Shown here piece after piece: positions 45,420 through 54,336 of a stretch of DNA of 64,000 nucleotides. A program made the position numbers and the translations under genes. Position 1 is the first letter of the stretch; each line of letters opens with the position of its first letter. The notes under the pieces are model-generated. The model was not told the origin of the DNA. It was given only the letters and a program-made list of their open reading frames with translations, and did no database searches. Source of the DNA: Streptomyces globosus (lineage in GTDB: Bacteria > Actinomycetota > Actinomycetes > Streptomycetales > Streptomycetaceae); assembly GCF_003325375.1 (NCBI RefSeq), contig NZ_CP030862.1:2731501-2795500 (forward strand), written 5' to 3'.

Positions 45420-46415
45420 ATGACGAAACTGCTGATGCTCGGCGGAACCGAGTTCGTCGGACGCGCCCTCACCGACGACGCCCTCGCCCGGGGCTGGGAC
45501 GTCACGGTCTTCCACCGCGGCCGCCACGCGCCGCCACCCGGCACCCGTGCCGTACACGGCGACCGCACCGCCCCCGACGGCCTCGCCGTCCTCGCCGCGC
45601 CCGAAGCGGGCGAGTGGGACCTGGTCGTCGACACCTGGTCCGGCGCCCCCACCGCGGTCCGCGACACCGCACGCCTGCTGCGCGGCCGCGCCGGCCACTA
45701 CACCTACATCTCCAGCCGCTCGGTCCACGCCTACCCCGGGAACGGGAACGCCGCCGAGGACGCCCCCCTCGTCGACGGCTCCCCGGACGCGGACGCAACC
45801 GCCTACGCCGAGGACAAGCGCGGCGGCGAGATCGCCGCCACCGACGCCTTCGGCGACCGCGCCCTCCTCGTCCGGGCCGGCCTGATCCTCGGCCCGTACG
45901 AGAACGTCGGCCGCCTCCCCTGGTGGCTGGGCCGCACCGCCCGCGGCGGCCCCACCCTGGCCCCGGGACCGAAGGACCTGCCGCTGCAGTACATCGACGT
46001 ACGCGACCTCGCCCGCTGGACCCTCGACGCCGCCGCGGCCGGCCTCGGCGGCCCGTACAACGCGGTCTCGCCCGCCGGTCACGCCACCATGGGCACCTTC
46101 CTCGAAGCCTGCGCGGCCGCCACCGGCGGAGGCGCCGAACTGCGCTGGACCGAGGCCGCCCGGATCCTGGACGCCGGCATCGAACCCTGGACCGAGCTGC
46201 CCGTCTGGCTCCCCGAGGGCGATCTGCACGCCCACATGTTCGGCGCGGACGTCTCCCGGGCGCTCGCCGCCGGCCTGCGGTGCCGTCCCGTCGAGGAGAC
46301 CGTCGCCGACACCTGGGCCTGGCTCCGCTCCGTCGGAGGCACCGCCCCCCTGCGCCCCGACCGCAGCGCCAAGGGCATCAGCCCCGAGAAGGAGGCCGCC
46401 CTACTCGGACTCTGA
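45420..46415 (+). CDS. NAD-dependent epimerase/dehydratase-family protein (reductase-like)
   Basis: A 331-residue extended SDR protein starting at ATG 45420, TKLLMLGGTEFVGRALTDDA, with the G-G-T-x-F-V-G nucleotide loop. DLVVDTWSGAPTAVRDTARL and TYISSRSVHAYPG follow, then AYAEDKRGGEIAATDAFGDR, where the tyrosine-lysine pair is Y-x-x-x-K. LLVRAGLILGPYENVGRLPW and LPLQYIDVRDLARW are typical of isoflavone-reductase-like or epimerase proteins. Substrate unknown. Its 3' end overlaps the convergent membrane-protein gene by 15 bases. Confidence 0.85.
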   Translation: MTKLLMLGGTEFVGRALTDDALARGWDVTVFHRGRHAPPPGTRAVHGDRTAPDGLAVLAAPEAGEWDLVVDTWSGAPTAVRDTARLLRGRAGHYTYISSRSVHAYPGNGNAAEDAPLVDGSPDADATAYAEDKRGGEIAATDAFGDRALLVRAGLILGPYENVGRLPWWLGRTARGGPTLAPGPKDLPLQYIDVRDLARWTLDAAAAGLGGPYNAVSPAGHATMGTFLEACAAATGGGAELRWTEAARILDAGIEPWTELPVWLPEGDLHAHMFGADVSRALAAGLRCRPVEETVADTWAWLRSVGGTAPLRPDRSAKGISPEKEAALLGL

Positions 46416-47861
46416 CCGCTCTCCGGCCCCGCCCGAGGCGGACACCACCGAAAGACGGGTCGGGGGCAGGTACTCCCTTAGCAGGCTTCGATGCCACCAC
46501 GCCCCCGTCTCGCGCAGCTCCCGCCAGGTGGTGAACCGGTACCGGTACAGCCGGGCCCGCACGTAGACGGGCGGGGCGCCGGGGAAGGGATTGCGGCGGA
46601 TCAGCCGCAGGGTGTCCCGGTCGCCCTCCAGCAGCCGCTCCACGAACGGCCCGAACCAGTCCCGGGCGTAGCCGGGGGAGAGCGCCGCGAACCACATGAG
46701 CCAGTCGAGCCGCAGGTGGTACGGGGCGAACTGGCGGGGGATCCGGCGCGGATCCCCCGGCTTGCCCTTGAAGCCGTACTCCCGCCACTCCCCGTCCTCC
46801 CGCGGCACCGCGTCCGGGGTTCCCTCCACCACGACCTCGTCGCGGACCCGGCTCACCGTGCCGAAGGCCCCGTACGTGTTCACCAGGTGCAGGGAGTCGA
46901 AGGAGCGGTTCATCACCTGCCGCCGGGAGACCATGTTGCGCACCGGATGCCTGCTCAGCACCAGCACCAGCAGCGTCACCGCGCACACCAGCACCGCGAA
47001 CCACACCGGCGGCGGTGCGGAGGCCGCGGCCGGCGGCGGGCCGGCGACCGGGGTGAAGTCGACCGCCGGCAGCGCGAGCGTGATCGTCAGCCAGTTCAAC
47101 CACGCGAAGTTCCCGGAGAGCACCAGCCACAGCTGCGTCGCCACGATCGCGCAGGCGGCGTACGAGGCGACCGGCTGCGGTGCGAACAGCAGCACCGGCA
47201 CGACCAGTTGCGTGACGTGGTTGGCGGCGCACTCCACCCGGTGCAGCGGCTTCGGCAGGTGGTGGAAGAACCAGCTCAGCGGGCCGGGCATGGGCTGCGT
47301 CTCGTGGTGGTGGTAGAGGCAGGTCAGCTTCCGCCAGCAGGCGTCCCCCCGCATCTTGATCAGTCCGGCCCCGAACTCCACCCGGAACGCCACCCACCGC
47401 AGCAGCCACAGCACCAGCACCGGCGGACCGGTCTCGGCGTTGCCGAGGAACACCGCGAGGAAGCCTGCCTCCAGCAGGAGGGACTCCCAGCCGAAGGAGT
47501 ACCAGGTCTGGCCCACGTTCACGATCGACAGGTACAGCGCCCACAGCACCGCCCACATCGCCATCGCCGCACCGAGCGGCACGGCGTCCCCCGCGCCGGC
47601 CGCCAGCGCCGCGGACAGGGCCGCCCCCGTCCACGCGCAGCCGGCGAAGAACCGGTCCGAGTAGTGGAGTTGGAACAGGCTCGGGGCGCGTTTGAAGGGC
47701 ACGAAACGCACGTGCTGCGGGACGGGCAGCATGCCGCGGCTCCCGATCAGGGCCCGGAACTGGAGGGCGGCCGCCAGGAAGGCGACGAGGTAGACGCCGG
47801 CGAGGGCCCGCTGGAAGACCAGCCGGCCCAGCCAGAGGTCGGGCGCCGTGAACCAGTCCAT
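46401..47861 (-). CDS. Lipase-maturation-factor family membrane protein
   Basis: A 486-residue protein matching the LMF/DUF family of polytopic membrane proteins. It starts FTAPDLWLGRLVFQRALAGV; several hydrophobic spans include WAVLWALYLSIVNVGQTWYS and VLVLWLLRWVAFRVEFGAGL. The family core is LIKMRGDACWRKLTCLYHHH with ETQPMPGPLSWFFHHLP. The C-terminal 170 residues are soluble (EWREYGFKGKPGDPRRIPRQ, PYHLRLDWLMWFAALSPGYA). In animals such proteins help lipase folding in the ER; the bacterial role is unknown. Start ATG 47861; it follows the DUF1990 gene by 20 bases, probably as an operon. Confidence 0.85.
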   Translation of the reverse strand: MDWFTAPDLWLGRLVFQRALAGVYLVAFLAAALQFRALIGSRGMLPVPQHVRFVPFKRAPSLFQLHYSDRFFAGCAWTGAALSAALAAGAGDAVPLGAAMAMWAVLWALYLSIVNVGQTWYSFGWESLLLEAGFLAVFLGNAETGPPVLVLWLLRWVAFRVEFGAGLIKMRGDACWRKLTCLYHHHETQPMPGPLSWFFHHLPKPLHRVECAANHVTQLVVPVLLFAPQPVASYAACAIVATQLWLVLSGNFAWLNWLTITLALPAVDFTPVAGPPPAAASAPPPVWFAVLVCAVTLLVLVLSRHPVRNMVSRRQVMNRSFDSLHLVNTYGAFGTVSRVRDEVVVEGTPDAVPREDGEWREYGFKGKPGDPRRIPRQFAPYHLRLDWLMWFAALSPGYARDWFGPFVERLLEGDRDTLRLIRRNPFPGAPPVYVRARLYRYRFTTWRELRETGAWWHRSLLREYLPPTRLSVVSASGGAGERSESE

Positions 47862-47881
47862 CACCCCCAGTATCGGCCGGT

Positions 47882-48415
47882 TCAGGCCGGGGCGGCCAGC
47901 CTGCGCAGGGCCCGGCCCAGGCGGCGGGCGTAACAGCGCTGGAAGAGGGGGACCAGAGGGCCGGCGGCCCGGGTGTACCAGCGGGCCGGGCGGCTGAAGG
48001 CGGTCACCTCGAACCACACGCTGCCGTCCCGGTCGAGGAGGACCAGGAAGGACTCCTCACCCTCTTCGGGGTGGCCGGCCAGGGTCCCGTAGGCGAAGCC
48101 GGTCCGGGCGGGCTCGTACACCGTCCAGACGACCTCGCAGGGCGCCTCGATCCGCAGCGGGCCCCAGCCGAGCCCGACCGCGACACGGCTCCCCGGCCGG
48201 ACGGCGCCGTGGCCGCAGCGGACCGCCGCGCCCGCGGCGCGGTGCGCGCCGAACGTGGTGAGCGCGGCCCCGGCCGCCTCGAAGACGGCGCGGCCGCGGC
48301 CGAGCCGGGTGCGGTGGCGGAGGTGGTGGTACCGCTCGGGCAGGGGCAGCGAGGCTGTGGCGCCCCGCTCCGGGTAGGTGAGCGCGGGGCGGGCCGCCCC
48401 GCTGAGTCGGGTCAT
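47882..48415 (-). CDS. DUF1990-family protein
   Basis: A 177-residue protein with the DUF1990 pattern: LTYPERGATASLPLPERYHH near the N-terminus, AVGLGWGPLRIEAPCEVVWT and GFAYGTLAGHPEEGEESFLV in the middle. SVWFEVTAFSRPARWYTRAA precedes the terminal QRCYARRLGRALRRL. The family resembles a START/SRPBCC-like beta barrel and has no assigned reaction. Start ATG 48415 preferred over upstream frame extensions. It is divergent from the lipoprotein gene, with two operator-like palindromes in between. Confidence 0.85.
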   Translation of the reverse strand: MTRLSGAARPALTYPERGATASLPLPERYHHLRHRTRLGRGRAVFEAAGAALTTFGAHRAAGAAVRCGHGAVRPGSRVAVGLGWGPLRIEAPCEVVWTVYEPARTGFAYGTLAGHPEEGEESFLVLLDRDGSVWFEVTAFSRPARWYTRAAGPLVPLFQRCYARRLGRALRRLAAPA

Positions 48416-48545
48416 CGGATCGTCTCCTCCGTCTGGGGGCGCGGTCTGCGTCTGCCCCGGCCGCCGGCGGCGCTCCCCGAGGTGCGGGCCGGAGGCCGCC
48501 AGGCGGCGCCGCGCCGCGCCCCGGGCGCGCGAGACTCCCGCGCTT

Positions 48546-48597
48546 TGAACGTGTTCAGCTCCTGTTGCGACCCTACGGGAACGTCTGAACGCGTTCA
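48546..48597. promoter_or_regulatory. Two TetR-type operator palindromes 40 bp apart
   Basis: TGAACGTGTTCA (48546-48557) and TGAACGCGTTCA (48586-48597) are near-perfect inverted repeats of a TetR-family type. Their centres are 40 bp apart, close to four turns, in the region between the divergent DUF1990 and lipoprotein genes. No TetR gene is in the window. Confidence 0.6.
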
Positions 48598-48728
48598 AGA
48601 GCGGCTCTCCCGGGTGCCTGCGCACCGCCCGGGGGAGGTCGTGCCCCCGGCTGCGGGCGCTCCGGTTGCGGGGCTCGCCGGCATGCGGCAGACAGGAGGG
48701 AGCATCCGGGGCGAACAGGGAGAAAACC

Positions 48729-50132
48729 GTGCACGAGCCGACACCCCGTCAGGCGCCGCGTCGTCACACACCGGCCCGCGCAGCCCTTTTGACGCTGCTC
48801 GGCCTCGCCGCCGCGGCCTGCGGCGGCGGCGAAGAGCCCCCCGCGCCGGCCGGCCCCGAGAACCAGGAGATCCACCTCCAGCCCGTCGGCTCGGCGGGCC
48901 CCGACCCCTTCACCCCCTCCTCCGCCACCGCCGAATCCGCCCCGGCCCAGCCCCCGCTCCCCAACCCGACCGGCCGCGGCATCCGCACCGTGGGCGGTGC
49001 CACCCCCGGCCTCTACGGCGGCACCAAGCGCCTCGGCAGCTGCGACGTCGAACAGCAGCTGCGCGCCCTGACCGGCGACGACAACAAGGCCCGCGCCTTC
49101 GCGGCGGCCTCCTCCGTCCAGGAGTCCGGGCTCCCCGAGTTCCTTCGCGGGCTCACTCCTGTCGTGCTCCGAGCCGACACCCGCGTCACGAACCACGGCT
49201 TCCGCGACGGCGGCGCGTACGGCTTCCAGGCGGTCCTCCAGGCCGGCACCGCCGTCCTCGTCGACGCGCAGGGCATGCCCCGGTTGCGCTGCGCCGGCGG
49301 CAGCCCGCTGCTCCCCCCGCTCAGCGCGAAGGGGACCCCTGCCGTCAAGGGCGAGCGGTGGAACGGCTACCAGCCCAACCAGGTGATCGTGATCGAACCC
49401 ACCGCCCACCCGCTCGCCGGCCTCGTCATCGCCAACGTCGCGGACAACACGTGGATCGAGCGGACCACCGGCGACGACGGCGCCCAGGACCGCTCCCCGC
49501 GCGCCATGCCCGCGTACGACCCCGCCGACGGCATCCCCGTCGGCGCCGCGCCGGCCAGCGCCCCGGCCGCCCCGCCCGCCCCGCCCGGTACTCCCGGACG
49601 GCCGCCCGGGGAGAGCGTGCCGGGCGGGCAGGACGCCCCGCAGCGCACCACCCCGTCCCAGCCGGGCCTGCCGGCGGACGGCTCCGCCGAGTGGCCCGCC
49701 GACGGTTCCGCCGGGGCGGATCCGGCGGCGGGCGACGCCGGCGACCTGGCGCCGTGGCCGGGCGGGGACGACGCCGCCGCGGACGGGGGAGACCTCTACG
49801 ACCCGAACGCCCCCGACGCCGAAGCCGACGCGGCCCTGACCGACCCGGGCGCCGACCCGTGGACCGCCGACACGTACGGCACGCAGACCGGCGGCGCGGA
49901 CTCCTACCCGAGCGACGCCTACTCCGCCGACTCCGCCGATTCCTATTCCACCGACTCCTACGGCGCCGACTCCTACAGCACCGGCGCCGACGGCGCCGGC
50001 ATCCACGAGACCGACTCCCTCGACGGCGCGGCAGGCGCCCCCGGCGCCGCAGCGGTGCCGGGGGCGGCCGGGGTGCCCGCCGCCGGGGCCGCGACCGCCG
50101 CGGTTCCCGCCGCGGACCCGGGGGGCGCATGA
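48729..50132 (+). CDS. Lipoprotein (DUF6777-like) with long low-complexity C-terminus
   Basis: GTG 48729, preceded by GGGAG, encodes 467 residues. The signal peptide PARAALLTLLGLAAAACGGG has a lipobox with the cysteine near residue 34, so the mature protein is anchored outside the membrane. The conserved domain (about 95-260) includes LYGGTKRLGSCDVEQQLRAL, TPVVLRADTRVTNHGFRDGG and AVLVDAQGMPRLRCAGGSPL, as in Streptomyces DUF6777 proteins. The last 200 residues are Ala/Pro/Gly/Asp-rich, with a tract of DSY-x-x-D type repeats at 49900-49980. Function unknown. The phosphatase gene follows after 25 bases. Confidence 0.8.
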   Translation: MHEPTPRQAPRRHTPARAALLTLLGLAAAACGGGEEPPAPAGPENQEIHLQPVGSAGPDPFTPSSATAESAPAQPPLPNPTGRGIRTVGGATPGLYGGTKRLGSCDVEQQLRALTGDDNKARAFAAASSVQESGLPEFLRGLTPVVLRADTRVTNHGFRDGGAYGFQAVLQAGTAVLVDAQGMPRLRCAGGSPLLPPLSAKGTPAVKGERWNGYQPNQVIVIEPTAHPLAGLVIANVADNTWIERTTGDDGAQDRSPRAMPAYDPADGIPVGAAPASAPAAPPAPPGTPGRPPGESVPGGQDAPQRTTPSQPGLPADGSAEWPADGSAGADPAAGDAGDLAPWPGGDDAAADGGDLYDPNAPDAEADAALTDPGADPWTADTYGTQTGGADSYPSDAYSADSADSYSTDSYGADSYSTGADGAGIHETDSLDGAAGAPGAAAVPGAAGVPAAGAATAAVPAADPGGA

Positions 50133-50157
50133 CCCGCCCCTGTGTCATGGTGGACCG

Positions 50158-52206
50158 GTGCCGACCACCGTATCGCTGCCGGACGACTGGCCCGCACACC
50201 CGGACCGGTCGCTCTCGCTCAACCGCATGGGCAGCTTCGACTGGGACCTGTCCACCGGCCTGATGCACCTGGACACGGCCGGCCTCGACGTGTTCGACAC
50301 CCCCGCGGAGGAGTACGACGGCCGGCCCGAGTCGCTCGCCGCCCGCGTGCCCGAGGGGGAGTCCTCCCGCCTCTTCGACCTCGTCTCCCACGCCCTCAAG
50401 GGCGACGAGGACAGCTACGGCGCCTACTTCCGGATCCGCTGCCGCGACGGCCGGCTGCGCTGGACCCACACCCAGGGCCGCGTCATGCGCGACCCCGACG
50501 GCCGCCCCCTCCGGATCATCGGCATCGTCCGCGACGCCACCGAGGAGCTCAGCCACTCGGCCGAACGCCTCGGCCTCGACGAGGAGCGCCGCCGCCAGAC
50601 CTCGGTGGTCGAGAGCACCACCGCGGCCCTGGCCCACGCCCGGACCGTCAAGGACGTCATCGACGTCATCGGCGACGCCCACGGCCTGGAGCGGCTCGGC
50701 TCCATGGGCATGGTCATGGGGCTGGTCGAGGCGGGCCGCATCCACCTGGTCGCCGAGGGCCCCTCGGGCAGCTTCGTCCCCGGCACCCGCTACACCCGCG
50801 TCGACGAGAACTACCCGATGAGCGAGGTGGTCCGCTCCCTCCAGCCGCGCTTCCTCGACTCCGCGGAGGAGTTCGCCGAGGGCTACCCCGGACTCTGGGC
50901 GAAGATCTCGTACATGGACATCTCGGCGGCCGCGTACCTGCCGCTGATCGCCCAGGCCCGCCCGATCGGCGCAATCGGCCTGCTCTACCAGGACAAGGAC
51001 GGCTTCACCCAGGACGAGCGGAACCTCCTCGTCGCCCTGGGCAGCAGCATCGCCCAGAGCCTCCAGCGCGCCATGCTGCTGGAGCAGGAGCACGACCTTG
51101 CCGAAGGCCTCCAGCAGGCCATGCTGCCGCGCCGGATCCCCGCCGTCCCCGGCGGCGACATCGCCGTCCGCTACCGCTCCGCCCGCATGGGCCAGGACAT
51201 CGGAGGGGACTGGTACGACGTGATCCCGCTGCCCGGCGGCCGCGTCGGCGCCGTCATCGGGGACGTCCAGGGCCACGACACGCACGCCGCCGCCGTCATG
51301 GGCCAGCTGCGGATCGTGCTGCGCGCCTACGCCGCCGAGGGGCACTCGCCGGGCACCGTCATGGCCCGGGCCTCGGTGTTCCTGCACGAACTGGACACCG
51401 ACCGCTTCGCCACCTGCACCTACGTCGAGGCCGACCTGTCGACCGGCGTCCTGCAGATCGTGCGCGCCGGGCACATCGACCCGCTGCTGCGCACCCGCGA
51501 CGGCGACTGCCGCCGGCTGGACGTGGAGGGAGGGATGCCGCTCGGCCTCTCGGCGGAGTTCGGCCGCCTGGAGTACCCGGTGACGACGGTGGAACTCGAC
51601 CCCGGCGAAACGATCCTGCTGTGCACGGACGGCCTCGTCGAGCATCCCGGAGCGGACCTCGACGACGGGGTGCGGCTGCTGACCGGGCTGGTCCGCAGCG
51701 GCCCGGAGGACCTCCAGCGGCTCGCGGACCGGCTGTGCGAGGTGATAGACGAGCGCGGCGGCGACGACGACATGGCGCTGCTCCTGCTGCGGCGCCGCGT
51801 GGAGGAGGCGGCGGCGCAGGGCGGCGGCCGGCTCCAGCAGCACGTCGCCCCCGGCGACCCGGAGGCCCTGGTGTCGGCCCGCCACATGATCGGCGCGGCG
51901 GTCCGCGCCTGGGGCGCGCGGGAGCGCTCCGACGAGATCGAACTCGTGGCGGACGAGCTGATCGTCAACGCCCTGATGCACACGGACGGCCCCGCGATCG
52001 TCACCCTGCGGATCCTGAGCGGCCCGGTCCGCCGGCTCCGGGTCGAGGTGGAGGACCGCTCCAGCGCCCTGCCGCGCCGACGGGAGGCGGGCGAGGCGGG
52101 GGTGTCCGGGCGGGGGCTCATGCTGGTGGACCGGCTGGCGGACGTGTGGGGCGTGGAGGCGCGGGGCAGCGGCAAGTGCGTCTGGTGCGAGTTCCTCCTG
52201 GCCTGA
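50158..52206 (+). CDS. PAS-GAF-SpoIIE phosphatase with C-terminal histidine-kinase-type ATPase domain
   Basis: A 682-residue signalling protein from GTG 50158. PAS domain about 15-130 (GSFDWDLSTGLMHLDTAGLD ... FRIRCRDGRLRWTHTQGRVM). GAF domain about 150-305 (TVKDVIDVIGDAHGLERLGS ... YLPLIAQARPIGAIGLLYQD). SpoIIE/PP2C domain about 325-541 with metal sites in RMGQDIGGDWYDVIPLPGGR, VIGDVQGHDTHAAAVM and CTDGLVEHPG. HATPase_c domain about 560-680 (ELVADELIVNALMHTDG as the N-box, GRGLMLVDRLADVWGV). This is the Streptomyces RsbU/anti-sigma-kinase fusion plan: it senses a signal, dephosphorylates an anti-sigma antagonist and may phosphorylate one as well. Partners are not in the window. Confidence 0.92.
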   Translation: MPTTVSLPDDWPAHPDRSLSLNRMGSFDWDLSTGLMHLDTAGLDVFDTPAEEYDGRPESLAARVPEGESSRLFDLVSHALKGDEDSYGAYFRIRCRDGRLRWTHTQGRVMRDPDGRPLRIIGIVRDATEELSHSAERLGLDEERRRQTSVVESTTAALAHARTVKDVIDVIGDAHGLERLGSMGMVMGLVEAGRIHLVAEGPSGSFVPGTRYTRVDENYPMSEVVRSLQPRFLDSAEEFAEGYPGLWAKISYMDISAAAYLPLIAQARPIGAIGLLYQDKDGFTQDERNLLVALGSSIAQSLQRAMLLEQEHDLAEGLQQAMLPRRIPAVPGGDIAVRYRSARMGQDIGGDWYDVIPLPGGRVGAVIGDVQGHDTHAAAVMGQLRIVLRAYAAEGHSPGTVMARASVFLHELDTDRFATCTYVEADLSTGVLQIVRAGHIDPLLRTRDGDCRRLDVEGGMPLGLSAEFGRLEYPVTTVELDPGETILLCTDGLVEHPGADLDDGVRLLTGLVRSGPEDLQRLADRLCEVIDERGGDDDMALLLLRRRVEEAAAQGGGRLQQHVAPGDPEALVSARHMIGAAVRAWGARERSDEIELVADELIVNALMHTDGPAIVTLRILSGPVRRLRVEVEDRSSALPRRREAGEAGVSGRGLMLVDRLADVWGVEARGSGKCVWCEFLLA

Positions 52207-52234
52207 GCCCGAGCCCGAGCCTGGGCCCGAGCCC
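52205..52234. repeat. GAGCCC hexamer repeats
   Basis: About five imperfect copies of GAGCCC run from the end of the phosphatase gene into the spacer before the glycosylase gene. Simple-sequence expansion; no role evident. Confidence 0.6.
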
Positions 52235-52296
52235 GCGGTCGCGGTCGCATGCCGTGTCCGGTCGCGCATCGGCGGCCGGATGGGCAGGCTGGGGGC

Positions 52297-53157
52297 ATGC
52301 CCGAGCTGCCGGAGGTCGAGGCCCTCAGGGAGTTCCTCGACGAGCACCTGCCCGGGAGGGTCGTCGCACGCGTCCTCCCGCTCGCCGTGAGCGTGCTGAA
52401 GACGTACGACCCGCCCCTGTCCGCCCTGGAGGGGCAGGAGGCGGGTCCCACCGCCCGGTACGGCAAGTTCCTCGCCCTGCGGATCGGGGAGCTCCACCTG
52501 GTCACCCACCTGGCCCGGGCCGGCTGGCTCCGCTGGCAGGACGCCCTCCCCGACCGGCCGCCGCGCCCCGGCAAGGGGCCGCTCGCCCTGCGCGTCGCCC
52601 TCGAAGGCGGCGGCGGCTTCGACCTGACGGAGGCGGGCACCCAGAAGCGCCTCGCCGTGTACGTCGTCCGGCACCCGGCGGAGGTGCCCGGCATCGCCCG
52701 CCTGGGGCCGGACCCGCTGGCCGAGGACTTCGACCGGGACGCGTTCGCCGCGCTGCTGGCGGGCGAGCGGCGGCAGATCAAGGGCGTCCTGCGCGACCAG
52801 GGCGTCCTCGCCGGCATCGGCAACGCCTACAGCGACGAGATCCTCCACGCGGCCGGGGTGTCCCCCTTCAAACCGGCCTCCGCCTTCGACGAGGAGCAGA
52901 CCACCCGCCTGTACGAGGCCGTCCGGGACACCCTGCGCGAGGCGGTCGGCCGGGCCCACGGCGTCGCCGCGGGCCGGCTGAAGGCCGAGAAGAAGAGCGG
53001 CCTGCGGGTCCACGGCCGGGACGGCGAGCCGTGCCCGGTGTGCGGCGACACCATCCGCTCGGTGTCGTTCGCCGACTCCTCCCTCCAGTACTGCCCCACG
53101 TGCCAGACCGGCGGCAGGCCGCTCGCCGACCGCAGGCTCTCCCGCCTCCTCAAATGA
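52297..53157 (+). CDS. Fpg/Nei-family DNA glycosylase
   Basis: A 286-residue base-excision repair enzyme that removes oxidised bases and nicks the abasic site. The N-terminus PELPEVEALREFLDEHLPGR gives the catalytic Pro and Glu after Met removal. The helix-two-turn-helix has QIKGVLRDQGVLAGIGNAYS with the DNA-binding Asn, and SDEILHAAGVSP follows. The C-terminal zinc finger reads CPVCGDTIRSVSFADSSLQY and CPTCQTGG. The catalytic beta-hairpin lysine near 56 is in ARYGKFLALRI. All key residues are present. Start at ATG 52297, the family-conserved terminus. Confidence 0.93.
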   Translation: MPELPEVEALREFLDEHLPGRVVARVLPLAVSVLKTYDPPLSALEGQEAGPTARYGKFLALRIGELHLVTHLARAGWLRWQDALPDRPPRPGKGPLALRVALEGGGGFDLTEAGTQKRLAVYVVRHPAEVPGIARLGPDPLAEDFDRDAFAALLAGERRQIKGVLRDQGVLAGIGNAYSDEILHAAGVSPFKPASAFDEEQTTRLYEAVRDTLREAVGRAHGVAAGRLKAEKKSGLRVHGRDGEPCPVCGDTIRSVSFADSSLQYCPTCQTGGRPLADRRLSRLLK

Positions 53158-53195
53158 CCTCCGCCCGCGCCCGCCGCTGCGTAGACTCCCGCACC

Positions 53196-53615
53196 ATGCA
53201 GGACCCTCCGCCGCAGCCGTACGGGGAGGCGGCGGCGCCCCGGCGGGAGACCGTCACGGGGGTGCCGCGCGCCGCCCGCCGCCGTGCTCCCGCGTACACC
53301 CCGGCGCGCTCGGAGATCTGCGAGCAGACCAGCCTCGGCACGACGTACGTACGCGCCCTCATGCGCAGCCAGCTGCGCGCCGGGCTCGGGGCGGTGGCCG
53401 CGCTGGCACTGGCGGTGGGGGTGCTTCCGCTGCTGTTCGCGCTGCCCGGGGCGGTGCCCGGCCCGCTGGTGTGGGCGGTCCTCGGGGTGGCCGCCTATCC
53501 CGTGCTGTGGCTGATCGCCCGGTGGTACGTCGGGAGGGCGGAGCGCAACGAGGCCGATTTCGCAGGCCTGGTGCTGGACCCGGCCGACCCCCCGCCTGCG
53601 CGGCGGCGCCCGTAG
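53196..53615 (+). CDS. Small membrane protein, two predicted spans
   Basis: A 139-residue protein from ATG 53196. The first 55 residues are hydrophilic, Pro/Arg-rich and probably cytosolic, ending SEICEQTSLGTTYVRALMRS. Two spans follow: LGAVAALALAVGVLPLLFAL and PGPLVWAVLGVAAYPVLWLI. A short acidic/proline tail contains YVGRAERNEADFAGLVLDPA. This shape resembles the small partner proteins coded next to cation/solute symporters, but no symporter is in the window. Function not assigned. Confidence 0.7.
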   Translation: MQDPPPQPYGEAAAPRRETVTGVPRAARRRAPAYTPARSEICEQTSLGTTYVRALMRSQLRAGLGAVAALALAVGVLPLLFALPGAVPGPLVWAVLGVAAYPVLWLIARWYVGRAERNEADFAGLVLDPADPPPARRRP

Positions 53616-53638
53616 CGGGCGGCGGGGCCGCGGTCCGG

Positions 53639-54154
53639 TCAGAAGAGGTGCATGGCCAAGTGGCCCAGGGGGAGGCCGAGTTGCCAGGCGGGCGTCCACA
53701 CGCGGGCGTTCTCGTCGAGGCCCTGGTACGGCTCGGGCCCGCCCGGCCGGGCCGCGTCGATGTTGGTGGCGAAGAGCTCCGTCCGGTCCAGCCAGCGCCA
53801 GGCGGCGCGGGCGAGTTCGAGGTCGGGGTCCTCGCCGCGGCCGCTCTCCCGGGCCTCCTCGCCCAGCGCGAGGAACCGGGTGTGGACCCAGTCGCGCCAG
53901 GGGTGCCCGTACGCCGTCAGCGACATCCACTCGTCGAGCTGGGAGACCACGCGGATCCCGGACAGCTCGCCGGCGGCGTCGGAGAGGTAGATGGTCAGGG
54001 CGAGCGTGTCCCGGCCGGCGCGGAACTCCAGGGTGCCGGCCGGGATCAGCCGGCCCGTACGCAGCAGTTCGTCGGCGATGTACTCGGCGTACAGCCACGC
54101 CATGGGCACCGCAAGCCCGCCGTCACTGGTGCCGTTCGTACCCTCGGGCTGCAC
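53639..54154 (-). CDS. Hypothetical protein, 171 aa
   Basis: A soluble 171-residue protein from ATG 54154, convergent with the membrane protein. Visible features are VPMAWLYAEYIADELLRTGR, TLEFRAGRDTLALTIYLSDA and DEWMSLTAYGHPWRDWVHTR. The C-terminal half is Trp-rich and helical (LARAAWRWLDRTELFATNID, WQLGLPLGHLAMHLF). No motif identifies an activity, and there is no signal peptide. The preceding spacer (54155-54336) carries no gene. Confidence 0.65.
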   Translation of the reverse strand: MQPEGTNGTSDGGLAVPMAWLYAEYIADELLRTGRLIPAGTLEFRAGRDTLALTIYLSDAAGELSGIRVVSQLDEWMSLTAYGHPWRDWVHTRFLALGEEARESGRGEDPDLELARAAWRWLDRTELFATNIDAARPGGPEPYQGLDENARVWTPAWQLGLPLGHLAMHLF

Positions 54155-54336
54155 CGTTCCACCTTCTCCCGCGTGTCGAGCTTCCCGTCCGTGGGTACCG
54201 AGCCTTCCTCTCTCGGCTTGCGCCGTGGGGGATGTTTACTCAACTTGAACGGTCTGCGGCCTGTTTCCGCGCACTTCGTGTCCGATCCGCGTGCATTCGG
54301 ATCGTTTCCCCGTGCGGCGGCCGGGCCGCGGCGCGC

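Noticed and set aside
49426..53013. Long minus-strand frame opposite the lipoprotein, phosphatase and glycosylase genes
   Set aside because: Antisense shadow; all domain evidence is on the plus strand.
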